A stretch of DNA of 16,328 nt from Spirochaetota bacterium (GTDB lineage: Bacteria > Spirochaetota > Spirochaetia > Treponematales > Treponemataceae), in assembly GCA_023393015.1 (NCBI GenBank), contig JAEWMY010000039.1:1-16328 (forward strand), given 5' to 3'. Numbering within the stretch: position 1 is the first letter of the stretch; the number at the start of each line of letters is the position of its first letter. Positions 1-7,647 of this stretch are shown here, one piece after another. Under the pieces are notes generated by a model that was not told the DNA's origin, did no database searches, and saw only the letters and a list, made by a program, of their open reading frames with translations. The position numbers and the translations under genes were made by a program.

Positions 1-747
1 CTTCGGGTCCTTGCAGATGTTCCGCGCGAAATACGTCATCCCGAGGATCGCGTTGATCGGCGTCCGTATCTCGTGACTCATGTTGGCGAAGAAGTTGTCC
101 TTCGAAACGGCGTAGCGATGCGTTTCCTCGAGCTGTTGCGAAAGGCGCTGCTTGATCTCGTCCTCGCGCGTCCTGTCCTCGAGCGACACGATGCTCACGA
201 GCCCGAGGCGCGTGTCCCTGACGGTATAAAAGTCGCATTCTATGCAGCGGACGCCGCTCGGGAGGAACACGCGGTATTCTCGGGAAAACCGCTCGCCGCT
301 TTCGAGGGAGGCGGCGAGCCGTTCGGATACGGGCACGAGCAGGGGATCTACGAGCTCGGAATAGTGGACGAGTTGCGGAGGAGAGCCGCTCTCCCATCCG
401 AGAAGGCGGCAACAGGCGGGGTTTATGTACCTGACCCGTCCGTGGGAATCGAGAACCATAAGGCCGGTACTCAGGCCGTGAAAGACGTATTGGTAGAGTT
501 GCGAAAGGCCGTAATGAAGGCGCGCGCGGACGTTCGTCCGGCGCATGCCGATAAAGGCCAGCACGGTCATTACCAGGGTCAGCGACGGAAGGGCGATGAG
601 CGCGCAAACGCGTAACTGGGGCCGCTCCGCGACCAGGCATAACCCGTTTCCGACGTTGCCGTTCGCGAGAGATAGCACGCCGATAGAGACCATGCCCGCC
701 AGCATGAGACAGTACAGGATGAACAGCAGTTTCGTAATGGTTCTCAT
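1..747 (-). CDS. Membrane PAS-domain sensor histidine kinase, 5' part (runs off window)
   Basis: The first 249 codons of a sensor kinase are present; the C-terminal part lies outside the window. Residues about 5-27 and 47-68 are hydrophobic and should form two membrane helices with a short external loop. Residues about 80-195 read as a PAS domain (LMVLDSHGRVRYINPACC at 96-113). A short coiled-coil-like stretch follows (about 195-215), then an HisKA box, FFANMSHEIRTPINAI, with the phospho-accepting His at 225. The exact SHEIRTPxNAI form is common in hybrid kinases that also carry receiver domains, so downstream HATPase and possibly REC domains are expected but not seen. The ATG at 747 is the only start before an in-frame TAA upstream; its SD is weak (GGGA). 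The PAS domain has a CC pair (112-113) and a CxxC (168-171). The signal sensed is unknown. Confidence 0.9.
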   Translation of the reverse strand, partial: MRTITKLLFILYCLMLAGMVSIGVLSLANGNVGNGLCLVAERPQLRVCALIALPSLTLVMTVLAFIGMRRTNVRARLHYGLSQLYQYVFHGLSTGLMVLDSHGRVRYINPACCRLLGWESGSPPQLVHYSELVDPLLVPVSERLAASLESGERFSREYRVFLPSGVRCIECDFYTVRDTRLGLVSIVSLEDRTREDEIKQRLSQQLEETHRYAVSKDNFFANMSHEIRTPINAILGMTYFARNICKDPK

Positions 748-794
748 CGCGGTCCCGGGGGCGTCAGGAGCCCTAAAATGTGTCGTTAGTTACG

Positions 795-824
795 ATTATA
801 GCGCCATTAGCCCCAGGATTGCAA
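795..824 (-). promoter_or_regulatory. Candidate sigma-70 promoter for the PAS kinase
   Basis: In the 100-nt gap between trpA and the kinase gene, the minus strand carries a perfect TATAAT (800-795). A TTGCAA (824-819, 4 of 6 to TTGACA) lies upstream with an 18-bp spacer. The predicted start is near 788, giving a leader of about 40 nt. This suggests the kinase can be expressed independently of the trp operon, although no terminator is visible after trpA. The prediction rests only on motif match and position. Confidence 0.5.
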
Positions 825-847
825 ACGTATAGTCCGGAATCGACCCG

Positions 848-1654
848 TTATCGGGAATTCGTATCCTCACGATCGGGGCAAGCGAGCTCCAAGGCCTTTC
901 GCGACACCGCCTCCCGGACCGCGTCGGGACCGGAGTCCGCGTTTTCCGCGATGAGGGAGACGAAAACGGACCCCGCCACTACGGCGTGTACGTACGGCGC
1001 CAGGGCCTTCGACTGTTCGCCGGAACGAATCCCGAAGCCGCCCAACACCGGCGTTTCCGGGGCGCCGAGGCACCGGAGGAACGTCAGGGTATCGTCGTCG
1101 ATCACGGTCGCCTTCCCGGTTATGCCCGCGCGCAGGGCCGCGTACACGAACGGATACCTCCGGGAAGAAAGCATGGCCATCCGCTCCCGCGACATGGACG
1201 GGGCCGCGACGGGAACCGAGACGAGGGATCGAGCCTCGCATTCCGCACGGAGGCCCTCGTCGGCGTCGAAGGGCAAATCCGGGACGATGAGCCCCGCCAC
1301 TCCCGCGTCGGCTGACCTCGACACGAAGTCCCGGATGCCCGGTTTCCAGACGAGGTTCGCGTAGCTCATCAGGAACACGGGGATTTCGGGAAAGGCCGAC
1401 CTGAGGCGGCTCGCGAAAGCGAAACCCTCCGCCACGCGGAAGCCCCGCTCGAGGGAACGTGCGCACGCCGTCTGGATGGCGGGCCCGTCGGCGCTCGGGT
1501 CGCTGAAGGGAAGCTGGACTTCGAAGTAGGAGACGCCGCCGGCGGCGAGTCCCCGCGCGGCCGCGAACGCGACCTCGTCGGAGGTATACCCAGCGACAAG
1601 ATGCGCCATTACCCTGATATCGGCCCGCGCCGGGCCATTCTTGCTCGCGATCAT
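848..1654 (-). CDS. trpA: Tryptophan synthase alpha chain
   Basis: TrpA cleaves indole-3-glycerol phosphate to indole and glyceraldehyde-3-phosphate, and passes indole to TrpB through the alpha2-beta2 tunnel in the cytoplasm. The product is 268 residues, the usual family length. The catalytic pair is visible: Glu45 (YFEVQLPFSD) and Asp56 (SADGP), with the 11-residue spacing of Glu49/Asp60 in E. coli TrpA. Later motifs include GLIVPDLPFDAD and a phosphate-binding GGFGIRSGEQ. The frame stays open upstream to an ATG at 1729, but that start would lie deep in trpB. The ATG at 1654 shares an ATGA with the trpB stop and has a GGGGGAA SD, so it is preferred and suggests translational coupling. It is the last gene of the trp operon. 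Confidence 0.97.
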   Translation of the reverse strand: MIASKNGPARADIRVMAHLVAGYTSDEVAFAAARGLAAGGVSYFEVQLPFSDPSADGPAIQTACARSLERGFRVAEGFAFASRLRSAFPEIPVFLMSYANLVWKPGIRDFVSRSADAGVAGLIVPDLPFDADEGLRAECEARSLVSVPVAAPSMSRERMAMLSSRRYPFVYAALRAGITGKATVIDDDTLTFLRCLGAPETPVLGGFGIRSGEQSKALAPYVHAVVAGSVFVSLIAENADSGPDAVREAVSRKALELACPDREDTNSR

Positions 1655-2910
1655 CTTGTTCCCCCGAATACGTGAATATCGACTCCGGATTCGAGTCGTT
1701 CGAGCTCGGCCCTCAGGAAGACGCGCCATTCCTCGGGACGGAACACCGGCGAGGTGATGAAGATATCCTTGTCCCCGCGTCCGGACATGTTGACCACGAC
1801 GGCCTTGTCGGCGCTCGCGCGCCTCGCGATCTCGAGCGCGGCTGCCCCGGCGTGGGCGCTCTCCAGGGCGAAAAGGACGCCCTCGGTCCGCGCGAAAAAC
1901 CTGAGCGCCTCGAGCGCCGCGGCGTCGGACACCGAGGTGAACTCGATACGTCCCGCCTCGCCGAGGGCGGCAAGTTCGGGGCCTATGCCCGGGTAGTCGA
2001 GGCCGGCCGAGATGGACCGCGTTTCCGCGACCTGACCGTCCGAGTCGACGAGGAACCGGCTCTTGTAACCCTGCAGTATGCCGTCGCTCGCGGCAGTGCC
2101 CGTCATGCGCACCGCGTTCTCGCCGACGCCGGGGCCGACGCCGCCGGCCTCCGCGCCCACGAGGCGCGGCGAGGCGAGCGACGTGAACGGCGAGAAAAAG
2201 CCGATCGCGTTCGAGCCGCCGCCCACGCAGGCGACGAGGGCCTCGACGTCGAGACCGCGCTCGCGGATCTGCTGGGCCGTTTCCGTCCCGATGACCGACT
2301 GAAAGGTCCTGACGATGTCCGGAAACGGCGAGGGGCCGAGCGCGGATCCGATGAGGTAATGCGTGTCCGCGAAGCTCGAGGCCCAGTCACGCATCGCCTC
2401 GTTGATCGCGTCCTTGAGGACGCGCGACCCGGAGGTTACCGCGACGACGCGCGCTCCGTAGAGTTCCATGGATGCGACGTTCGGCTGTTGCCGTCTGACG
2501 TCGACTTCGCCCATGTACACGACACACTCGAGACCGAGCTTCGCGCAGGCGGATGCCGTGGCGAGCCCGTGCTGTCCGGCTCCCGTTTCCGCGATGACGC
2601 GCTTCTTGCCCATCCGCCGCGCGAGCAGGGCTTGCCCGATCGCGTTGTTGATCTTGTGGGCGCCCGTATGCGCGAGGCCTTCCATCTTCACGTATATCCG
2701 GGCGCCGCCCGCTTCCCGCGTCGCGTTTTCCGCGAAAAGAAACGGCGTCGGCCTGCCGATAAAGTCGGCCCTGAGGGACTCGAGCCCGGCGACGAACGCC
2801 GGGTCCGCCATGGCCTCGGCGAAGGCGATCTCGAGCTCCTCCAACGGCCGCCTGAGAATCTCCGCCACGTACCTTCCGCCGAAGCGGCTGAAATATCCGT
2901 TATCGCTCAT
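1651..2910 (-). CDS. trpB: Tryptophan synthase beta chain
   Basis: TrpB is the PLP enzyme that condenses indole with serine to give tryptophan. The 419-residue product starts MSDNGYFSRFGGRYVAEIL, typical of TrpB. The PLP Schiff-base Lys86 lies in HTGAHKINNAIGQ, the catalytic Glu108 in AETGAGQHG, and the phosphate-binding loop GGGSNAIG at about 230-237. The N-terminal FGGRYV and the HTGAHKINN block point to the standard TrpB1 class that pairs with TrpA, rather than the stand-alone TrpB2 class. The start is the ATG at 2910 with a GGGAG SD, 19 nt after the trpCF stop, the only junction in the operon with a gap. Its stop overlaps the trpA start in ATGA. All key residues are intact. Confidence 0.98.
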   Translation of the reverse strand: MSDNGYFSRFGGRYVAEILRRPLEELEIAFAEAMADPAFVAGLESLRADFIGRPTPFLFAENATREAGGARIYVKMEGLAHTGAHKINNAIGQALLARRMGKKRVIAETGAGQHGLATASACAKLGLECVVYMGEVDVRRQQPNVASMELYGARVVAVTSGSRVLKDAINEAMRDWASSFADTHYLIGSALGPSPFPDIVRTFQSVIGTETAQQIRERGLDVEALVACVGGGSNAIGFFSPFTSLASPRLVGAEAGGVGPGVGENAVRMTGTAASDGILQGYKSRFLVDSDGQVAETRSISAGLDYPGIGPELAALGEAGRIEFTSVSDAAALEALRFFARTEGVLFALESAHAGAAALEIARRASADKAVVVNMSGRGDKDIFITSPVFRPEEWRVFLRAELERLESGVDIHVFGGTR

Positions 2911-2929
2911 ATGGTTCGTCTCCCGTCCG

Positions 2930-4462
2930 TCATCGGTCTATCTCCCTGAAAAACGCCTTCAGCGCCACGTGGTCCTTCTTTCCCGGAACGGACTCGAGCC
3001 CGCTCGAGGCGTCCAGCAACTCGGGCGCGAATTCGTCGATGTAGCCGCGCACGTTCGCCGGATTGATTCCCCCGGCGATCCAGAGCACGCCCCGTTCCGA
3101 CAGCCTTCTGACGAGGCTCTTTGGGATGGTCGAGCCGGTACCGCCGGCTATTCCCGCGACGCGCGCGTCGACGAGAACGCGCGGCTCCCCGTTCGCGGCG
3201 AGCTCGTCGATCTTCGCGAGGTCGTCTTCCGAACCGAGCCTGACGACCGCGTAGCGCCCGATGCCGTACTGCCCGCCCGCCTCGTCGATCCTCGCGAAAT
3301 CCGCGAGCGCGTTCTCGCCGTGGTATTGCACCGCGTCCAGAACCCCGTCGAGGGCGAGGGCGTAGGCGGTCTTAGCCCGTTCGCCCGACGCGTCGACGAT
3401 GACGCCGACGAGCAGGGGCCTAGACGGCAGGGCGTCGAGGGCCGAGGCGATCGAGCGGACGGTAGCCGCGTCGGTCTCGCGCGGGCTTTCCGCGAACACG
3501 AACCCGAGCAGGTCCGCGCCGAGGGAGGCGGCCATGAGCGCGTCGTCCGCGTTCGTGATCCCGCATACCTTGACGAGCGGTCGAAACGCGCCGGAAGCGC
3601 GCGCGTGTCCGCCGGACACGTTCGCGTTTCCGCCCGATTCCCGGCGCGCCGCGGCCCTGCGCGCAATCTCACGCCAGAACTGCCCGACCCAGTCGGGACG
3701 AGACCCGAGAAACGAGGACACGAGGGCCCCGGCGGATTCGGGGTCTCGCGCGGCGGCCTCGCCTATCAGTATGCCGTCGAACCCGAGCCTGCGCGCGAAT
3801 CGCGCCGCGCCCGGAGTCGAGGTTCCGGATTCGAAGACGGTACGGCACGGCAGGCGCGAGCGGAGCGTCGCGGGCACGAGCGGGTCGATCCTGAAGGTAG
3901 CGAGGTCGCGCGAGTTGACGCCGGCGAGCACGGGTCCGGCCGCGAAGGCCCGGTCGAGTTTATCGAGATCGTCGCGGTCGCGCACCTCGACGAAGGCCGT
4001 CATCCCGAACGAACGGCATGAGGCCGCGAGCCGAAGGAGGGTTCGCGCGTCCAGGATGCGGGCGATCAGCAAAACGGCGTCGGCGCCGGCGCGGTACGAG
4101 ACCTCGATTTCGTCTTCCCCGGTGACGAAGTCCTTTCTCAAAAACGAGACGGCGGGATACCGCGATGAAACCGCGACGAGATCGTCGAGCGAGCCCTTGA
4201 AGTAGTTGCGCTCGGTCAGCACCGAGACGTTCCGCGCGCCGGCCGCGGCGTACTGCCCGACGACCGTCACGGGGTCAAGGCCGGGCGCGATGTCTCCCTT
4301 CGACGGAGACGCTCGCTTGACCTCGAGAATCGCCCCGGGCACGTCGAGAAAGGGAACGACGGCGCGGAGACGGTGTGCCGGCACGGAAGAGCCGAACTCG
4401 GGACCGAGTCTCGAGAGATCCGCCTTCCGGCGGCTCACGATCTCGTCGAGGATGTCAGGCAC
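2930..4462 (-). CDS. trpCF: Bifunctional indole-3-glycerol-phosphate synthase / phosphoribosylanthranilate isomerase
   Basis: This fused enzyme performs two consecutive steps: isomerisation of phosphoribosylanthranilate to CdRP (TrpF) and ring closure to indole-3-glycerol phosphate (TrpC). The TrpC barrel spans about 1-252 with EVKRASPSKG (Lys49), LRKDF (Lys110), FVEV (Glu159), GVNSRDL (Asn183) and FESG (Glu211). The TrpF barrel spans about 295-510 with VKVCGIT (catalytic Cys300), FVFAESPRE, VQYHGE, VDARVAGIAGGTG (general-acid Asp432), AGGINPANV and LDASSGLES. A linker of about 40 residues rich in Arg, Ala, Ser and Gly (253-294) makes it longer (510 aa) than E. coli TrpCF at about 450. The GTG at 4462 is chosen because PDILDEIV follows at once and an AGGGAGG SD lies 6 nt upstream; it overlaps the end of trpGD by 8 nt. 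Confidence 0.96.
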   Translation of the reverse strand: MPDILDEIVSRRKADLSRLGPEFGSSVPAHRLRAVVPFLDVPGAILEVKRASPSKGDIAPGLDPVTVVGQYAAAGARNVSVLTERNYFKGSLDDLVAVSSRYPAVSFLRKDFVTGEDEIEVSYRAGADAVLLIARILDARTLLRLAASCRSFGMTAFVEVRDRDDLDKLDRAFAAGPVLAGVNSRDLATFRIDPLVPATLRSRLPCRTVFESGTSTPGAARFARRLGFDGILIGEAAARDPESAGALVSSFLGSRPDWVGQFWREIARRAAARRESGGNANVSGGHARASGAFRPLVKVCGITNADDALMAASLGADLLGFVFAESPRETDAATVRSIASALDALPSRPLLVGVIVDASGERAKTAYALALDGVLDAVQYHGENALADFARIDEAGGQYGIGRYAVVRLGSEDDLAKIDELAANGEPRVLVDARVAGIAGGTGSTIPKSLVRRLSERGVLWIAGGINPANVRGYIDEFAPELLDASSGLESVPGKKDHVALKAFFREIDR

Positions 4463-6047
4463 GGCTCGCCTCCCTGACCTCGTCGATCTTGCGGGCGACC
4501 GAGCCGTCGGCGAGCGAGGCAAGGGCGCGCGAGTAGCCTTCGGCTATCGTGGCGACGGCTCCCGAGACATACAGCGTGGCGCCGGCGTTGAGCGCGACCG
4601 CCTCGCGTATTCCCGCGCGGCCCGTGCCCGAGAGGACCGCGAGCGCGAGCGACGCGTTCTCGCGGGAGTCGCCACCGAGCAGGTCGTCGAGCGCGCACGG
4701 CGGAACGGAAAGCGAGGCGGGATCGATCGCGTATTCGCGAAGGACGCCGTCCTCTCCGATCTCGACGACGTCGGTCACGGCGCAAGGGGATATCTCGTCC
4801 ATCCCGTCGCGGCTGCACACGACCATGACGCGCTTCGAGCCGAGCATCCGGGAGGCCTCGGCGACCGGCTTCATGAGGGAGCGGTCGTAGACGCCGAGCA
4901 TCTGGAAGCGCGCGTCCGCCGGATTCGAAAGCGGGCCGACGAGATTCATGATCGTCTTGACGCCGAGGAGCTTCCGCACCGGGGCCGCGAAGCGCATGGC
5001 GCTGTGGTACACGGGCGCGAAGAGGAAACCGAATCCGGTCCTTTCGATGATCTCGGCGGTCTTCTCGGCCGGGTTGTCTATCTTGATTCCGAGCGCCTCG
5101 TAAAAGTCGGCGGACCCCGACTTGCTCGAAACGGCCCTGTTCCCGTGCTTGGCGATGGCGACCCCGCACGACGCCGCCACGAGGGCGGCCATCGAGCTGA
5201 TGTTGAAGCTGCCGAGTCCGTCGCCGCCGGTACCGACGATATCCGTCAGCGGTTTCGATATGGGCACGGGTTTCTTCTTGCGGCACAACACCGCGGCGCA
5301 CCCCGCGATCTCCTCGGCGGCGGGACCCTTAGCGGATATCGCCGTCAGTATTGCGCTCGTTTGCCGCTCGTCGAGGGAGCCTTCGGTAAGGTCTTCCATG
5401 AAAAGTTCGGCGGTACTACGGTCCATGCTTTTGCCGGCCATCAAATCGGACAGCACCTTGCTGAAGGATAGTCCTTCGCGGCGGTACGAGAGGAACGCCT
5501 TGAGCAGGGCCTCGCCCTGAGCGGAAGCGATCGACTCGGGATGGAACTGGACTCCCTCGATCTCGAGCTCGCGGTGGCGGATTCCCATGACGTCGCCATC
5601 CTGCGCGCGCGCGGTAACCTCGAGACACGCGGGGAGCGTCGCCTCCTCGACGACGAGGCTGTGATAGCGCGTAAACGTACCGGCCTTCCCGATCGTGCGG
5701 AAGACGCCCTTTCCGTCAAGGCTTATCTCCTCGGCGATGCCGTGCTTGATGTGCTTCGCTCCCACGATCTTCCCGCCGAAGGCGTAGCCGATGGCCTGAT
5801 GACCGAGGCAGACGCCGAGTATCGGAATCTTTCCCGCGAAGCGCCTGATCGCCTCGACGCTTATTCCCGCGTCCTCGGGCCGTCCCGGTCCCGGCGAGAT
5901 CACGAGGCGCGAGGGAGACAAGGCCTCGAGCGCGTCGACGGTGATTTCGTCGTTGCGGATCACGCGGACTTCCTCCTCGGAGAGGCGGGCGAGATACTGG
6001 TACACGTTGTAGGTAAACGAGTCGTAGTTGTCTATGAGAACGATCAT
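4455..6047 (-). CDS. trpGD: Bifunctional anthranilate synthase glutaminase / anthranilate phosphoribosyltransferase
   Basis: The fusion supplies ammonia to TrpE (TrpG) and then transfers phosphoribose from PRPP to anthranilate (TrpD). The 530-residue length is almost that of E. coli TrpGD (531). The class I glutamine amidotransferase domain covers about 1-190, with oxyanion SPGPGRPEDAG, nucleophile Cys80 in GVCLGHQAIGYAFGG, and His169 and Glu171 in GVQFHPES. The TrpD domain covers about 198-530, with the PRPP-binding GTGGDG at 273-278, FNISS, KHGNRAVSSKSGSAD and a MNLVGPLSNPA block. The start is the ATG at 6047, 7 nt after an AAGGAG and sharing ATGA with the trpE stop; an upstream in-frame ATG at 6254 lies inside trpE and would add only Arg-rich sequence. 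Its stop overlaps the trpCF GTG start. Confidence 0.97.
   Translation of the reverse strand: MIVLIDNYDSFTYNVYQYLARLSEEEVRVIRNDEITVDALEALSPSRLVISPGPGRPEDAGISVEAIRRFAGKIPILGVCLGHQAIGYAFGGKIVGAKHIKHGIAEEISLDGKGVFRTIGKAGTFTRYHSLVVEEATLPACLEVTARAQDGDVMGIRHRELEIEGVQFHPESIASAQGEALLKAFLSYRREGLSFSKVLSDLMAGKSMDRSTAELFMEDLTEGSLDERQTSAILTAISAKGPAAEEIAGCAAVLCRKKKPVPISKPLTDIVGTGGDGLGSFNISSMAALVAASCGVAIAKHGNRAVSSKSGSADFYEALGIKIDNPAEKTAEIIERTGFGFLFAPVYHSAMRFAAPVRKLLGVKTIMNLVGPLSNPADARFQMLGVYDRSLMKPVAEASRMLGSKRVMVVCSRDGMDEISPCAVTDVVEIGEDGVLREYAIDPASLSVPPCALDDLLGGDSRENASLALAVLSGTGRAGIREAVALNAGATLYVSGAVATIAEGYSRALASLADGSVARKIDEVREASRA
4469..4475 (-). promoter_or_regulatory. Ribosome binding site fixing the trpCF GTG start
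   Basis: The minus strand reads AGGGAGG followed by a 6-nt spacer (CGAGCC) and GTG at 4462. The site lies inside the last codons of trpGD. It supports the GTG over an upstream ATG at 4522 in the same frame, which would add 20 Arg/Ser-rich residues with no family match. Confidence 0.75.
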
Positions 6048-7540
6048 CGCATGACTCCTTCTTTCGCCGAGAGTTTCTCGCCCGCGGCGTCCGCCGAAAC
6101 GGAACCGTTCCCGCCGGCCGCGCCCGACTCGAGGGTCGCGCGCATCGCCATCAGTTTTTCGTTCGTCTCTTCCCACTCGCGTTCGGGATCGGACGCGTGC
6201 ACGATGCCCGCGCCGGCCTGCAACACCCAGTTCTTTCCCTTCCGGAGCGCGCACCGTATGGCGATGCAGAAATCGAGGTCCCCGTCGGGCTCGACGTAGC
6301 CGACGGCGCCCGCGTAAAAGCCGCGCCTGACGGACTCAAGGCCGGAAAGTATTTCGATCGCCCGAATTTTCGGCGCTCCGCTCACGGTGCCCGCTGGAAA
6401 CGCCGCGCGCAGAACGTCGATGCCCCGGGAGCGGGTCCCCGCGCCCGAGGCGACGGAGGCCGTTTGCCCGACGACGTCGGAGACGATGTGCATGACGTGG
6501 CTGAAAGGCTCCACGTCCATGCTGCGCGCGACGCGCACCGAGCCCGGCAGGCACACGCGCCCGAGATCGTTCCGCGCGAGGTCGACGAGCATGAGGTGTT
6601 CGGCGCGTTCCTTCGGGTCGGCGAGAAGTTCCTTCTTGAGAACCTCGTCTTCGGCGGCGTCGGCGCCCCTGCGCCTCGTGCCGGCGATCGGACGGATCGA
6701 CGCGACCGAGTCCCTCACGCGCACCAGGCTCTCGGGCGAAGCGCCGATGAGCTGGTACGCGCCGAAGTCGAGGTAGAAAAGGTACGGGGACGGCGATTTC
6801 GAGCGGAGCCTCCGGTAGGCTTCGAGCGCCTCCTCGTCGGATTCTAGGACGAGCCGTCGCGACATGACCGCCTGCAGGAGGTTGCCCGCGACGATGTGTT
6901 CCTTGATTTTCGTCACGCCCGAGACGAACCGGTCGTGGCTGTCCTTCTCGTCCGACACGACGCGCGAAGGCTTCGTTCCCGTCGGAGCGGCGAGGTAGGA
7001 AAAGTCGAGGTCGCCGAGCCGCCTGGTGATATCCGTCACGGCTTCCTCGAGATCGATCTCGTGCTGGTCGTAGTTGAGCGCGAACACGTGTATGGTATCG
7101 GTGAAATGGTCGAAGACGAGGTAGACGTGTCCGACGATAAACTCCGATTCGGGAAGCTCGAGGCTGTCGGTTTGGCCCTCGAGGCGGATCGTGTCGCACC
7201 GCTTGCAGAACTCGTAGCCGAGATACCCGATTCCGGCCGCGGGAAGGGGAATCCCGTCGGGAGGCAACACGTTTTGCGCGGCTACCTCGAGCAGCGCGTC
7301 GAGGATGTCCCCGCCGGAATACGGGACGTCCCGTCCGTCTATCGTGAAACGAACCCCGGAATCGTCCTGCCGGACGCGGAACGCCTCGCGCGCCAGGATG
7401 ATCGAATATCGGTCCCTTCCGTGGGTGAACGAGGCGGATTCGAGAATCGCGAGCGCGCCGAGTTTTTTCGCGAGCGCGAACGGGGTATATCGTTCTCCCG
7501 GGATCGAAGCGGTACGGGCGTCGCTGCGCTTGATGTTCAT
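6044..7540 (-). CDS. trpE: Anthranilate synthase component I
   Basis: TrpE converts chorismate to anthranilate using ammonia from the TrpG domain encoded next, and is the first committed and usually feedback-inhibited step. The 498-residue protein has the N-terminal ILES motif (32-35), equivalent to the LLES element of the tryptophan allosteric site. The chorismate-binding domain carries SPSPYLFYLDF (249-259), PIAGTRRRG (284-292), EHLMLVDLARND (314-325), GTVSGAPKIRAIEI (384-397) and QAGAGIVHASDP (441-452). The ILES motif and the trp context favour TrpE over PabB. A tail of about 27 Gly/Ala/Ser-rich residues follows the conserved domain. The ATG at 7540 has an AAGGAG SD 8 nt upstream. It is the first gene of the operon and the stop overlaps trpGD. 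Confidence 0.96.
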   Translation of the reverse strand: MNIKRSDARTASIPGERYTPFALAKKLGALAILESASFTHGRDRYSIILAREAFRVRQDDSGVRFTIDGRDVPYSGGDILDALLEVAAQNVLPPDGIPLPAAGIGYLGYEFCKRCDTIRLEGQTDSLELPESEFIVGHVYLVFDHFTDTIHVFALNYDQHEIDLEEAVTDITRRLGDLDFSYLAAPTGTKPSRVVSDEKDSHDRFVSGVTKIKEHIVAGNLLQAVMSRRLVLESDEEALEAYRRLRSKSPSPYLFYLDFGAYQLIGASPESLVRVRDSVASIRPIAGTRRRGADAAEDEVLKKELLADPKERAEHLMLVDLARNDLGRVCLPGSVRVARSMDVEPFSHVMHIVSDVVGQTASVASGAGTRSRGIDVLRAAFPAGTVSGAPKIRAIEILSGLESVRRGFYAGAVGYVEPDGDLDFCIAIRCALRKGKNWVLQAGAGIVHASDPEREWEETNEKLMAMRATLESGAAGGNGSVSADAAGEKLSAKEGVMR

Positions 7541-7562
7541 TGTCCGGTCTCCTTGTTTTGAC

Positions 7563-7580
7563 GTTACTATTTATAGTAAC
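7563..7580. promoter_or_regulatory. Operator-like palindrome at the trp start site
   Basis: GTTACTATTTATAGTAAC is a perfect inverted repeat with 7-bp arms around a 4-bp centre. It occupies about +1 to +18 of the predicted trp transcript. It resembles the E. coli trp operator in length (18 bp) and in having ACTA/TAGT half-sites, but the central spacing differs, so binding by a TrpR homologue is inference. In RNA it would also form a short 5' stem-loop. Confidence 0.6.
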
Positions 7581-7586
7581 AACGGG

Positions 7587-7615
7587 AGGATACCGGGTTA
7601 TCGTGTTACTGTCAA
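7587..7615 (-). promoter_or_regulatory. trp operon promoter
   Basis: The minus strand has a perfect -35 TTGACA (7615-7610), a 17-bp spacer and a -10 TATCCT (7592-7587, 4 of 6 matches). The predicted start is near 7580, giving a leader of about 40 nt to the trpE ATG. It lies just downstream of the terminator that ends the sugar transport operon. The -35 box is embedded in an operator-like palindrome, which fits repression by occlusion. Confidence 0.7.
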
Positions 7616-7622
7616 TAGAAAC
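7605..7622. promoter_or_regulatory. Second operator-like imperfect palindrome over the trp -35 box
   Basis: On the minus strand this reads GTTTCTATTGACAGTAAC, matching the perfect palindrome at 7563-7580 in 14 of 18 positions when both are read on that strand. Outer half-site bases (GTT and AGTAAC) are kept, and the mismatches sit mainly at the centre where TTGACA is embedded. The start-to-start distance of 42 bp equals four helical turns, so both sites would face the same side of the helix. Confidence 0.5.
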
Positions 7623-7623
7623 A

Positions 7624-7636
7624 TCGTAAAATACGA
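7624..7636. repeat. Short 13-bp palindrome upstream of the trp -35 box
   Basis: TCGTAAAATACGA is a perfect inverted repeat with 5-bp arms and a 3-bp centre, starting 2 bp beyond the second operator-like site. It is AT-rich in the middle and could be part of the control region or an UP-like element. Chance occurrence cannot be excluded for arms this short. Confidence 0.3.
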
Positions 7637-7647
7637 AGTTTCTGCAC

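Noticed and set aside
848..862. Hairpin CCCG-N4-CGGG at the end of trpA as a terminator
   Set aside because: The stem is only 4 bp, includes the stop codon and has no T run after it.
1655..1729. Upstream ATG for trpA giving a 293-residue product
   Set aside because: The extension is Arg-rich, lies deep inside trpB and has no family match; the ATG at 1654 has the expected ATGA overlap and length.
7541..7586. Possible trp attenuator or leader peptide
   Set aside because: The predicted leader is only about 40 nt, with no short Trp-rich frame and no competing hairpins ahead of trpE; the nearby strong terminator belongs to the upstream sugar operon.
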